NCBI GenBank assembly: GCA_964371305.1 | Contig: CAYJLA010000008.1 | Span: forward strand, 1 to 43,775 | Length of the DNA stretch: 43,775 nt | Source of the DNA: CAYJLA01 sp964371305 | GTDB taxonomy: Bacteria; Bacillota_I; Bacilli_A; RFN20; CAG-826 | Reading direction: 5' to 3' | Part shown: in pieces, positions 8,509 through 15,968 of the stretch | How the letters are laid out: each line of letters begins with the position of its first letter | How positions within the stretch are numbered: the stretch's first letter is position 1 | The notes under the pieces: model-generated | The model's database searches: none | Told to the model about the DNA's origin: nothing | The model's input: the letters and a program-made list of their open reading frames with translations, nothing else | Program-made: the position numbers and the translations under genes

Positions 8509-9510
8509 ATGGGATTTTTTAGTTTTTTAAAAAAACGTGTTAATAACAAAAATAGTTCCGAAGATAAACAAAGTAAGGAGTTGTATATCGACGCTTTAAG
8601 TAAGTCTAGAAAGAACTTCGCAACAAAGCTAAACGAATTATCAAAGAGGTATAAAAGCGTTAATTCAGAATATTTTGAAGAACTTGAAGAAATACTTATT
8701 GAAGCAGATATTGGTATTTCATTCATATTAAATGTAATTGAAAGTACTTTAAAAGAATCTAAGGAAAATAATATTACTGAACCAAATCAAATTAACGAAA
8801 TTCTTGTAGATAAGATGTTTTATTCATATGTATCAAGTGGTGAAAGTATTAAGAATGAATTAAGTTTCTTAAACAAAATTCCAACTGTTTTGCTCGTTGT
8901 TGGTGTTAACGGAGTAGGTAAGACCACATCTATTGCAAAATTAGCCAACTATTATAAACAAAAAGGAAAAAAAGTATTAATTGTTGCAGGAGATACATTT
9001 AGAGCAGGAGCAACAGAACAACTTGATGTTTGGGCACAAAGAATAAGTGTCGACATCGTTAAAGGAAAACAAGGCCAAGACCCTGCAAGCATTGTATTTG
9101 ACGGTGTTCATAAAGCGGGCGTTAATGGATATGATTTAGTTATAGTGGACACTGCAGGAAGACTACAAACTAAATCACACTTGATGGATGAATTATCTAA
9201 AATTAAACGAGTTATAAAAAAAGAATTAGAGAATTCAATCATTGAAACATTTATAATAATTGATTCTACTACGGGACAAAATGGTGTTGTTCAAGCTAAA
9301 GCTTTCAACGAAGCAACTGAACTTACTGGAGTAGTAATAACGAAAATGGATGGTACTAGTAAAGGCGGAATTATTTTATCTATAAGAGAAGAATTAGGTG
9401 TTCCAGTAAGATTTATTGGGCTAGGAGAAAGGTTAACTGATCTTAAAGAGTTTGACTTAGATTCTTATTTATATGCTTTGACACTTGGAGTGATTAATGA
9501 TGATCAATAA
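8509..9510 (+). CDS. ftsY: Signal recognition particle receptor FtsY
   Basis: A 333-residue SRP receptor GTPase that docks ribosome-nascent chain-SRP complexes at the membrane. The acidic A domain is very short, as usual in low-GC Gram-positives. The N domain helices run from about residue 40, and the G domain has GVNGVGKTTS (from residue 132), DTAGRLQTKSHLMDEL, and TKMDGTSKGG. ATG 8509 is preceded by GGAG at 8499-8502. Its end overlaps ylxM, and ffh follows, so both SRP GTPases and YlxM are produced from one transcript. Confidence 0.96.
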   Translation: MGFFSFLKKRVNNKNSSEDKQSKELYIDALSKSRKNFATKLNELSKRYKSVNSEYFEELEEILIEADIGISFILNVIESTLKESKENNITEPNQINEILVDKMFYSYVSSGESIKNELSFLNKIPTVLLVVGVNGVGKTTSIAKLANYYKQKGKKVLIVAGDTFRAGATEQLDVWAQRISVDIVKGKQGQDPASIVFDGVHKAGVNGYDLVIVDTAGRLQTKSHLMDELSKIKRVIKKELENSIIETFIIIDSTTGQNGVVQAKAFNEATELTGVVITKMDGTSKGGIILSIREELGVPVRFIGLGERLTDLKEFDLDSYLYALTLGVINDDQ

Positions 9511-9814
9511 GCAATATGTATCTATATTACTAGATCAATATAAAGAGTTATTAACTGATACCCAACGAGAGGTTATTATTGATTATGTTAATTTAGATTT
9601 ATCATTATATGAAATAGCAGAAATGCGTCAAACATCAAGGGCCGCTGTATGTGATTCAATTAAAAAAACTAGTGCAAAACTTCACTATTTTGAGAGTAAA
9701 TTGAGATTAGTTGAAAAAAATGAGAAAATTAAAAGTTATTTAGAATCAATTAAAAATGAAGATAATTATAACGATATACACAAAATAAAGGAGATTATTG
9801 ACCATGGCATTTGA
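9497..9814 (+). CDS. ylxM: YlxM/P13-like SRP-associated HTH protein
   Basis: A 105-residue helix-turn-helix protein of the YlxM family, similar to sigma-70 region 4. The recognisable stretch is LLTDTQREVIIDYVNLDLSL (about residues 18-37) followed by the HTH around residues 38-60. YlxM binds the SRP complex in streptococci. The gene overlaps the end of ftsY by about 14 bases and overlaps the start of ffh, matching the conserved ylxM-ffh pair. Two ATG codons (9497 and 9500) are equally possible. Confidence 0.92.
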   Translation: MMINKQYVSILLDQYKELLTDTQREVIIDYVNLDLSLYEIAEMRQTSRAAVCDSIKKTSAKLHYFESKLRLVEKNEKIKSYLESIKNEDNYNDIHKIKEIIDHGI

Positions 9815-11147
9815 TAGTTTATCAGACCGTTTAACGGGCATTATAAAAAAAATTAAAGGGCAATCACGTTTAACAGAATCTAACATGGATGAAATGTTAA
9901 AAGAGGTTCGTATTGCATTACTTGAAGCGGATATAAATTTTAAAGTTGTTAAGTCATTTATTAACAACGTAAAAGAAAAAGCTATTGGACAAGAAGTTTA
10001 TAACAAATTGAATCCTGGACAGATAGTAGTCAAGATCGTTCACGATGAACTTGCTGAGTTATTGGGTGATGAAAACAATGAAGTTAAGCTCAACAGAAAT
10101 AAACCTACTATGTTTTTAATGTGTGGTTTACAAGGTAGTGGTAAAACTACATCTTCAGGAAAGCTAGCATTACTTTATAAGAAGAAATTTAATAAAAAAG
10201 TTTTACTAGCGGCGCTAGATACATATCGTCCTGCAGCTATTGATCAACTAGAACAACTTGCTAAACAAATTGGCGTTGATGTTGTTTCATATAGAGACGG
10301 CAAAACACCACTAGAAATAGCGAAAATTGCAAAGAAAAAAGCATATGATGATCACTATGATATTTTGGTCCTTGATACAGCCGGACGCTTACAAATAGAT
10401 GATGTTTTAATGAATGAGTTAAAAGACATCAAAGAAGAGTTAAATCCCGAAAATATTTTATTACTAGTTGATGCATCTATGGGTCAAGATGCCGTTAATG
10501 TTGCTAAAAGCTTCCATGAGCAATTAACTCTTACAGGTGCGATTATGTCTAAGCTTGACGGGGATGCAAGAGGTGGCGCGGCTTTAAGTATTAAATTTTT
10601 AACAGGAGTTAGCATTAAATTTATAGGTTTAGGTGAAAAGTTATCTGATTTAGATGTGTTTTATCCAGAAAGAATGGCTGATAGGATTTTAGGAATGGGG
10701 GATATTGTATCGCTTGTTGAAAAAGTCCAGTCTGAATACGATGAAAAAGATACTAGGAAAAAAGTTGAAAAGATGATGTCTGGTCAATTTACTTTAATTG
10801 ATTTATTAGAGCAAATGAAACAAGTGAAAAAGTTAGGTTCCATGTCTGCTTTATTAAAAATGATTCCAGGTATGCCTAAAATTACGCCAGAACAACAAGA
10901 AAAAGCTGAGCAAGAAATGAAGTTATTTGAAACAATTATTAATTCCATGACCCATCAAGAAAAAATTAATCCTTCGATTTTGAAAAATTCAAGAAAAGAA
11001 AGAATTGCACGTGGTAGTGGAACTAATCATATGCAAATAAACAAAGTAATTAAAAAATATGAACAATCAAAAGAAATGATGAAAAGAATGGGGCAAAATA
11101 AAAAAGGCGGCATGGGTATGCCACCTGGTATGTTTCCTGGAATGTAA
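9804..11147 (+). CDS. ffh: Signal recognition particle protein Ffh
   Basis: A 447-residue SRP54 homologue that binds signal sequences and SRP RNA. ATG 9804 is chosen because AAAGGAG at 9787-9793 is correctly placed; the frame is open further upstream. N domain, then G domain with GLQGSGKTTS (from residue 108), DTYRPAAIDQLEQL, DTAGRLQIDD, SKLDGDARGG; then the methionine-rich M domain from about residue 300, ending in Met/Gly/Pro repeats (GMGMPPGMFPGM). The stop codon lies one base from the stop codon of the convergent trmD gene with no terminator between them. In Bacillus rpsP follows ffh on the same strand; here the rpsP-trmD block is inverted. Confidence 0.97.
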   Translation: MAFDSLSDRLTGIIKKIKGQSRLTESNMDEMLKEVRIALLEADINFKVVKSFINNVKEKAIGQEVYNKLNPGQIVVKIVHDELAELLGDENNEVKLNRNKPTMFLMCGLQGSGKTTSSGKLALLYKKKFNKKVLLAALDTYRPAAIDQLEQLAKQIGVDVVSYRDGKTPLEIAKIAKKKAYDDHYDILVLDTAGRLQIDDVLMNELKDIKEELNPENILLLVDASMGQDAVNVAKSFHEQLTLTGAIMSKLDGDARGGAALSIKFLTGVSIKFIGLGEKLSDLDVFYPERMADRILGMGDIVSLVEKVQSEYDEKDTRKKVEKMMSGQFTLIDLLEQMKQVKKLGSMSALLKMIPGMPKITPEQQEKAEQEMKLFETIINSMTHQEKINPSILKNSRKERIARGSGTNHMQINKVIKKYEQSKEMMKRMGQNKKGGMGMPPGMFPGM

Positions 11148-11148
11148 A

Positions 11149-11922
11149 TTATTTCTTAATGAATTTATAACCTTTTTCTATAGCCTCTTTTTCCCAAAGG
11201 GGTTTTTCTATACAATTTAATTCATCAATAAGTTTTTCTTCTTCCTTGCTTAATGTATGGTTCTTAAACAGATCAGGTCTATATTTCATCGTTAGTTTCA
11301 AACTTTCTTTAAGTCTATATTTATTTATCGCTTTATGATTACCTGAGTATAAAATATCCGGAACTTTATGACCTTCAAAATCATATGGTTCTGTATATTG
11401 AGAATATTCCAACAAATCATTGTTAAAGGACTCTGTAGATAAACTTTCTTTAGAAATTACACCATCAATTAATCTTGTAATTGAATCAGCAATTGCCATT
11501 GCGGCAATTTCTCCTCCAGTTAATATATAATCACCAATTGAAATTGATTCATCTATATAATTCTCAATTCTTGCATCAATTCCTTCGTAGTGCCCGCAAA
11601 CTAGCAATATATGCGACTCTTTACTTAGTAGACACGCTTGTTTTTGATCGAATGTTTTTCCTCTAGGGGATAATAATAGTTTCTTTGTATTTTCTCTAGA
11701 GTGCATATTTATTGCATCGACAAGCGGTTGCATTTTGAGCACTAAGCCACTTCCTCCACCAATAGGTGGGGTATCAACTCTTCCATACTTGTCGTTTGTG
11801 AAATTTCTAATATTTACAATTTCAAAACTTACAGCTTCAGTACCTACTGCTCGCTTAATAATTGAGTTTGTTAAAAAGCCATCAAACATTTCTGGAAACA
11901 GGGTGAGTATTGTTATTCTCAT
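11149..11922 (-). CDS. trmD: tRNA (guanine-37-N1)-methyltransferase TrmD, divergent
   Basis: A 257-residue SPOUT methyltransferase for m1G37 of tRNA. Conserved features are the N-terminal ITILTLFPEMF, the GGGSG loop, the knot motif LLVCGHYEGIDARI and ISIGDYILTGGEIAAM. The linker region is odd: where well-studied TrmD proteins have an EDSF motif whose Asp (169 in E. coli) is the proposed general base, this protein reads STESF, one residue shorter with Glu or a gap at that place, and the usual YTRP reads YTEP. The Arg equivalent to E. coli Arg154 (SITRL) is kept. It is last in the minus-strand operon rpsP-khpA-rimM-trmD; its start overlaps the rimM stop by one base. Confidence 0.93.
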   Translation of the reverse strand: MRITILTLFPEMFDGFLTNSIIKRAVGTEAVSFEIVNIRNFTNDKYGRVDTPPIGGGSGLVLKMQPLVDAINMHSRENTKKLLLSPRGKTFDQKQACLLSKESHILLVCGHYEGIDARIENYIDESISIGDYILTGGEIAAMAIADSITRLIDGVISKESLSTESFNNDLLEYSQYTEPYDFEGHKVPDILYSGNHKAINKYRLKESLKLTMKYRPDLFKNHTLSKEEEKLIDELNCIEKPLWEKEAIEKGYKFIKK

Positions 11923-12425
11923 TATATTAGTCCTGGAATAGTAGTAATAATAATCACTTTTTCGTCCATATCTACATTTTTAACAAAAGCACTAATGAAT
12001 GGAACCTTTACAATTTTATTGTCTCTTTTTTTGATCTTCATATTAGTTATACCAGCAATTTCGATAATTTCAACAACTGTTCCAATATTTTCGCCATCAT
12101 GTGATATAGCAGAAAAGTCTTTTAGATCATCAAAGTAGTAATGGTCCTTTGGTAACGCTTCAGCGTTTTTTTCAACAAGTAGTTCTTTGCCAGAAAGTAC
12201 GCTAACTTCATCTATTGTGTTAAACTCTTTAAACTTGACTATTATAAATTTGTCAGAATGTCTAAATGAAGAAGTGTGAACAGTAATTAAACCTTCATCA
12301 GTATGCACCAATATTACACTGTTCTTTTTAAACCTCTCTTCAAGAAAACTAGTTGTAGGGTAAATTTTTATCTCGCCTTTTAGGCCGTGTGGTTTAACCG
12401 CTTTACCAATTGTAACGTAATCCAT
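11922..12425 (-). CDS. rimM: Ribosome maturation factor RimM
   Basis: A 167-residue RimM for late 30S assembly near S19. I start it at the ATG at 12425, giving the typical N-terminus MDYVTIGKAVKPHGLKGEIKIYP-like; an in-frame TTG at 12461 would read through a terminator-like hairpin and adds a non-family extension. The N-terminal RimM barrel covers about residues 3-85 and a PRC-barrel follows, with YYFDDLKDF and later KVPFISAFV. There is no Shine-Dalgarno site; the bases before ATG are a T-tract and AAAATT. This is odd for a gene inside an operon and links its expression to the upstream hairpin. Confidence 0.9.
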   Translation of the reverse strand: MDYVTIGKAVKPHGLKGEIKIYPTTSFLEERFKKNSVILVHTDEGLITVHTSSFRHSDKFIIVKFKEFNTIDEVSVLSGKELLVEKNAEALPKDHYYFDDLKDFSAISHDGENIGTVVEIIEIAGITNMKIKKRDNKIVKVPFISAFVKNVDMDEKVIIITTIPGLI

Positions 12426-12431
12426 AATTTT

Positions 12432-12455
12432 AAAAAAAGGCAATTTAATGCCTTT
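12432..12455 (-). terminator. Intrinsic terminator/attenuator inside rpsP operon
   Basis: On the minus strand, AAAGGCA (12455-12449) pairs with TGCCTTT (12442-12436) around a six-base loop and continues into a T-tract ending at 12432. It begins within three bases of the khpA stop and ends seven bases before the rimM ATG. It has the form of an intrinsic terminator, so it should reduce transcription of rimM-trmD relative to rpsP-khpA. Confidence 0.75.
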
Positions 12456-12714
12456 ATTCAACTCCTTCAGTCAACGATTCAAATTTTAGATGTACATGAA
12501 CGCTTTCTTGTTTGCCATAAATAGAAATTACTTCTCTTAAAGCATTTGCGATAACGCCTTTTCTACCGATCAATTTTGCTGTATCATGAGAGTCACTAAT
12601 AATTAAGAAAGTAACATCTCTTTTTGAATCATTTGGTAATTCACGTACCATAAGTGCATCCTTGTTTGAAACAAGTGGCGCTACAATAGTTTCAATAATA
12701 TTAGTTAATTCCAT
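12454..12714 (-). CDS. khpA: KH-domain RNA-binding protein KhpA (YlqC)
   Basis: An 86-residue single KH-domain protein. The KH signature IGRKGVIANALREVI is at about residues 49-63. KhpA, often with KhpB/Jag, binds RNA and affects cell division and envelope growth in Gram-positive cocci. It sits six bases downstream of rpsP in the conserved rpsP-ylqC order. The stop overlaps the base of a terminator hairpin, so transcription may often end here. Confidence 0.94.
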   Translation of the reverse strand: MELTNIIETIVAPLVSNKDALMVRELPNDSKRDVTFLIISDSHDTAKLIGRKGVIANALREVISIYGKQESVHVHLKFESLTEGVE

Positions 12715-12720
12715 ACTTAA

Positions 12721-12996
12721 CTATTTCTTTGCAGTTTTAAGTGCATGAAATTTTGCTAATATACCAGCGTCAGACAACATATGACGAACGCTTTCTGTTG
12801 GTATAGCACCATTTTGTAACCACTTAAGTGCAAGTTCTTCCTTTAAGAAAACTCCACCTTCTTTTTTTGATGGATCGAAGTGACCGATTTGCTCGATACA
12901 AATGCCATCACGTGCTGTTCTGCTATCGCTAACAACGATTCTGTAAAATGGGTCTTTATGTCTTCCCATTCTTGTAAGTCTAATTTTAACTGCCAT
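12721..12996 (-). CDS. rpsP: 30S ribosomal protein S16
   Basis: A 91-residue S16 with the family N-terminus (AVKIRLTRMGRHKDPFYRIV) and the RDGICIEQIGHFDP motif. It is the first gene of the minus-strand operon; GGAGAAAAATT precedes the ATG at 12996, and a near-consensus promoter lies upstream at 13053-13026. In most Firmicutes it follows ffh on the same strand; here it is inverted with khpA, rimM and trmD. Confidence 0.97.
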   Translation of the reverse strand: MAVKIRLTRMGRHKDPFYRIVVSDSRTARDGICIEQIGHFDPSKKEGGVFLKEELALKWLQNGAIPTESVRHMLSDAGILAKFHALKTAKK

Positions 12997-13025
12997 AATT
13001 TTTCTCCTTAATAGTTAACATTAAT

Positions 13026-13053
13026 ATTATATATATAATAAACAAGGTGTCAA
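13026..13053 (-). promoter_or_regulatory. Promoter of rpsP operon
   Basis: Read on the minus strand: perfect TTGACA (13053-13048), 16-base spacer, perfect TATAAT (13031-13026). Predicted start near 13019, leaving a short leader with a good ribosome-binding site. Confidence 0.9.
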
Positions 13054-13091
13054 GCGCTTTTGCTTAACAGTTTAATATTTTCAAAAAAGTA

Positions 13092-13120
13092 ATGTAATAC
13101 ATTAAACATTTAGTTATAAT
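13092..13120 (+). promoter_or_regulatory. Promoter giving near-leaderless start for kinase gene
   Basis: Perfect TATAAT at 13115-13120 with a weak ATGTAA box at 13092-13097 and a 17-base spacer, the same pair seen before the 823 gene. The predicted start is one base before the GTG at 13128. It is divergent to the rpsP promoter. Confidence 0.6.
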
Positions 13121-13127
13121 ATATTTT

Positions 13128-13601
13128 GTGAAAAAGTTAATAGTTTTAACTGCTCCTCCAGGTAGTGGTAAGTCAACATGGGTAAAAAAATACCAGAAAA
13201 ATAATCCAAACACTTTTGTATTGTCTAGCGATGATTTAAGAGTTGAAATTACCAAGAGATATGATGATTTTTCACGTCAAGATGAAGTTTGGAAAACTTA
13301 CCTAGATAGACTTAGAGCTTATGGTGAAAAAGAAGGCGACTTTACACTTATTTTGGACGCCTTAAATGATACTAACCAACTTAGACAAAAATATGCTGGT
13401 GAAGGAAAAGGTTTTGATAAAGTTGTCCTAATCGCAATAAGCAAAACTCGCGATTTTCTAATTGAGAGAAATTCATGCCGAAGAGTTGATAAAAGAATCC
13501 CACATGATGTACTTATGGGTTTGATTGATAAATATGAAAAAGTAGATCAAGCAACTATCGAGTGTTTTGATGAATTTATACTAGTTGATGAATGGTTTTA
13601 A
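13128..13601 (+). CDS. P-loop kinase, AAA_33/polynucleotide kinase-like
   Basis: A 157-residue protein with Walker A APPGSGKST (residues 9-17), a Ser-Ser-Asp-Asp segment after the second strand, and an Arg-rich lid region (ERNSCRRVDKRIP, about 113-125). This matches the small AAA_33 or Zeta/polynucleotide-kinase-like group that phosphorylates nucleotides, RNA ends or small molecules; the substrate cannot be told. Start codon is GTG at 13128 with no ribosome-binding site, seven bases after TATAAT. It is a single-gene unit between the inverted rpsP block and an ABC transporter, with its own promoter and terminator. No antitoxin-like partner is next to it, so a toxin role is not supported. Confidence 0.82.
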   Translation: MKKLIVLTAPPGSGKSTWVKKYQKNNPNTFVLSSDDLRVEITKRYDDFSRQDEVWKTYLDRLRAYGEKEGDFTLILDALNDTNQLRQKYAGEGKGFDKVVLIAISKTRDFLIERNSCRRVDKRIPHDVLMGLIDKYEKVDQATIECFDEFILVDEWF

Positions 13602-13606
13602 AAAAT

Positions 13607-13633
13607 AAGGGCAAGTAATTGGCCTTTTTATTT
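13607..13633 (+). terminator. Probable terminator after kinase gene
   Basis: Stem AAGGGC (13607-13612) and GCCTTT (13622-13627), one G-T pair, nine-base loop, followed by TTATTT. Modest stability. Confidence 0.6.
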
Positions 13634-13659
13634 GCATATAAGATATTTAATTGTAAAAT
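13632..13659 (+). promoter_or_regulatory. Promoter of ABC transporter operon
   Basis: TTGCAT at 13632-13637 and TAAAAT at 13654-13659, 16-base spacer. Predicted start near 13666, before GAGGT at 13676-13680. Confidence 0.55.
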
Positions 13660-13684
13660 TAAGTTAGAGTAATGTGAGGTTTTT

Positions 13685-14392
13685 ATGATACAAATAAAAA
13701 ATTTCTCTAAAACATATAATAAAATTTATTATAATGTCAAAGATATTAATCTAGATGTTTTGCCTGGTGATCTTTACGGATTCATCGGCCATAATGGTGC
13801 TGGTAAAACGACCACTTTAAAATCGGTAGCAGGTATTTTAGAGTTTGAAAAGGGAGACATTTTTATCGATGGCATGTCAATAAAAAGGCAACCTGTTGAG
13901 TGTAAAAAAATTATGGCGTATATTCCTGATAATCCAGAAGTATATGGATCACTTACAGGAACACAATATATAAATTTTATATGCGATTTATATAAAGTTC
14001 CAAAAGAAAAGAGAGTTGATTTAATAAATAAATACTCGATAGAGTTTCAACTATTTGGGGTATTAAATGATTTAGTTTCGACATACTCACATGGAATGAA
14101 GCAAAAGCTGCTTTTGATTGCAGCATTTATACATGAGCCAAAGGTTTTAATATTAGATGAACCTTTTGTAGGTTTAGATCCTAAGGCTACATTTAATTTA
14201 AAAGTGCTAATGAAGGAATTTTGTAACAGGGGCAATTGCATACTTTTTTCAACACATGTATTAGAGGTTGCACAAAATATTTGTAATAAAATTGCATTAA
14301 TAAAGAACGGTTCAGTAATTGTTAATGGCTTTACTGAGGAGCTAACAAAAACTAAAACCCTTGAAGATATATTTATGGAGATGACTAAGTGA
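13685..14392 (+). CDS. ABC transporter ATP-binding protein (export type)
   Basis: A 235-residue ABC ATPase: Walker A GHNGAGKTT (residues 35-43), signature SHGMKQK (about 136-142), Walker B VLILDEP, H-loop in LFSTHVLEVA. The short C-terminal part and the pairing with an unusual many-TM permease fit exporters of the ABC-2 (EcsA/YbhF-like) type. The TGA stop overlaps the GTG start of the permease gene, so the two are translationally coupled. Substrate unknown; a lipoprotein gene with its own promoter follows the pair. Confidence 0.93.
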   Translation: MIQIKNFSKTYNKIYYNVKDINLDVLPGDLYGFIGHNGAGKTTTLKSVAGILEFEKGDIFIDGMSIKRQPVECKKIMAYIPDNPEVYGSLTGTQYINFICDLYKVPKEKRVDLINKYSIEFQLFGVLNDLVSTYSHGMKQKLLLIAAFIHEPKVLILDEPFVGLDPKATFNLKVLMKEFCNRGNCILFSTHVLEVAQNICNKIALIKNGSVIVNGFTEELTKTKTLEDIFMEMTK

Positions 14393-15906
14393 ATAATTTC
14401 TTAACTATTGTTAAAATTAAACTTCTAATGCAGTTCAATTTCTTTTCAAGTAAGCGATCTTCAAGTGATGTAAATAGAGGTTTAAAGACTTTCTTTATTG
14501 CGTTACTTTTCACATCCTTCGTCATAGGCGTATTTATTTTCCAAAGTTATAGTTTGATAAGTAGTTCGTTAGGCACAGCATTTGAGCTTGTATCAATTGA
14601 TAGTCAACTACTATTGTTTATAACGTTTGGAATTATAGTCTCTATTTCTACAACGATGTCATCAAAAGATAAGGATGTTGATTTCCTTCTTTCTACACCC
14701 GTAGAAAAAGAAACAATAGTATTATCTGGAATTTTTTCTAGGTTTATAATTACGCTAGTACTCTTCATTGTTCTTTATTTGCCAATGATTGTGATCTATA
14801 TTCATCTTGCAAAACTGAACTACATTATATTGTTAAGCGCATGTATTTTAACAGTGATACTTTCAATAATTTTTGTGTCATTAGAGTGTCTTTTTGCAGC
14901 TATAATTGATTTTTTTATCGCAAAATTTAGATATTATGGTCTTATTAAAACTATGTTAAATCTTCTTGTTGTGGGTGGTATGATCTCGTTATATTTATAT
15001 ATGTTGTTATCAGAGTCAAACCAAAGACTTCCAATCGTTTATATTTTGACCGATGCAGTTACTGATAGCGCATACACATTACTATTCTTATTAGTAATTA
15101 TCTCTATATTAATTTTCATCGGCGCGATATCAATTCAAAGTTCTATGTTTGGTAGAAAGCCTATTAGTCACAAGAACAAAAATACTGTTGTAAAAAGTTC
15201 TAATAACTCCCAATTTATTAGCTTATTAAAAAAAGAAATTAGGGCATATGTTTCCTCATCGGCATATTTACTACAAACATTTATTGGTATTTTGTTAATC
15301 ATCGGTGCATCAGCTTCTTTATTCTTTTTACCACAATCAATTACGGCCATTATGGAAGGAACAATATTCCTAGTAGCAGCTGTTATTCCATCTGTTAGTT
15401 GCACTTCAGCATCTTCAATTTCTTTAGAAGGTAAAAGTATTTGGATTTTAAAATCTTTACCAGTTAAGACAAGTGTAATTATATTTTCAAAAGCTTTTAT
15501 GAATCTATTGATACTATTTATAAGTTTTACTATTTCCTTAATCTTTTGCATCACATCAAATGCAATAAACTTAGAAACCGCATTCTTATTATATTTACAA
15601 GGAATTCTATCATCTATATTTGTTTCTTTTGCAGGAGTGTTCATCAACTTATTATTGCCTAAGTTTGATTATACAAGTGAAATGCAAGTAGTAAAACGCT
15701 CATCAAGCGCATTAATTTCTTCATTTTTGCCTTTATTATTATTTGGTATTATACCGTTTAGTATTACTCTTTCAACTGCGTATCCAATAGTTGCAATGGA
15801 TTTTTATAATGGACTTCAAATTAACATTGCAATAAGTGCATGCTCTTCTATAGTAATAATTATTTTAATTGCTAAGTTTTCGACTAAGTTGTTTGCTAGG
15901 TTATAA
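14389..15906 (+). CDS. ABC transporter permease, many-TM
   Basis: A 505-residue membrane protein with about 11-12 hydrophobic segments in two blocks, split by a hydrophilic linker at about residues 255-285. The GTG start at 14389 overlaps the ATPase stop (GTGA). The sequence TMSSKDKDVDFLLSTPVEKETI (about residues 82-103) is like the cytosolic elbow of EcsB-like or 'putative ABC exporter' permeases, where Leu-Leu-Ser-Thr-Pro motifs are common. Together with the ATPase it forms a complete exporter. What it moves is not clear from sequence. Confidence 0.85.
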   Translation: MNNFLTIVKIKLLMQFNFFSSKRSSSDVNRGLKTFFIALLFTSFVIGVFIFQSYSLISSSLGTAFELVSIDSQLLLFITFGIIVSISTTMSSKDKDVDFLLSTPVEKETIVLSGIFSRFIITLVLFIVLYLPMIVIYIHLAKLNYIILLSACILTVILSIIFVSLECLFAAIIDFFIAKFRYYGLIKTMLNLLVVGGMISLYLYMLLSESNQRLPIVYILTDAVTDSAYTLLFLLVIISILIFIGAISIQSSMFGRKPISHKNKNTVVKSSNNSQFISLLKKEIRAYVSSSAYLLQTFIGILLIIGASASLFFLPQSITAIMEGTIFLVAAVIPSVSCTSASSISLEGKSIWILKSLPVKTSVIIFSKAFMNLLILFISFTISLIFCITSNAINLETAFLLYLQGILSSIFVSFAGVFINLLLPKFDYTSEMQVVKRSSSALISSFLPLLLFGIIPFSITLSTAYPIVAMDFYNGLQINIAISACSSIVIIILIAKFSTKLFARL

Positions 15907-15913
15907 AAACTTG

Positions 15914-15942
15914 TTACTAACTTTAATATATTGTGTTATTAT
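15914..15942 (+). promoter_or_regulatory. Promoter of lipoprotein gene (extended -10)
   Basis: TTACTA at 15914-15919 and an extended -10, TGTTATTAT (15934-15942, TATTAT at 15937-15942), 17-base spacer. Predicted start near 15949, with AGGAGA at 15957-15962 before the ATG. Confidence 0.6.
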
Positions 15943-15968
15943 TTTAGCACGCTCTTAGGAGAGAAAAA

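Noticed and set aside
12426..12461. RimM start at TTG 12461
   Set aside because: The added residues would be encoded by a terminator-like hairpin and do not belong to the family; the ATG at 12425 gives a standard N-terminus.
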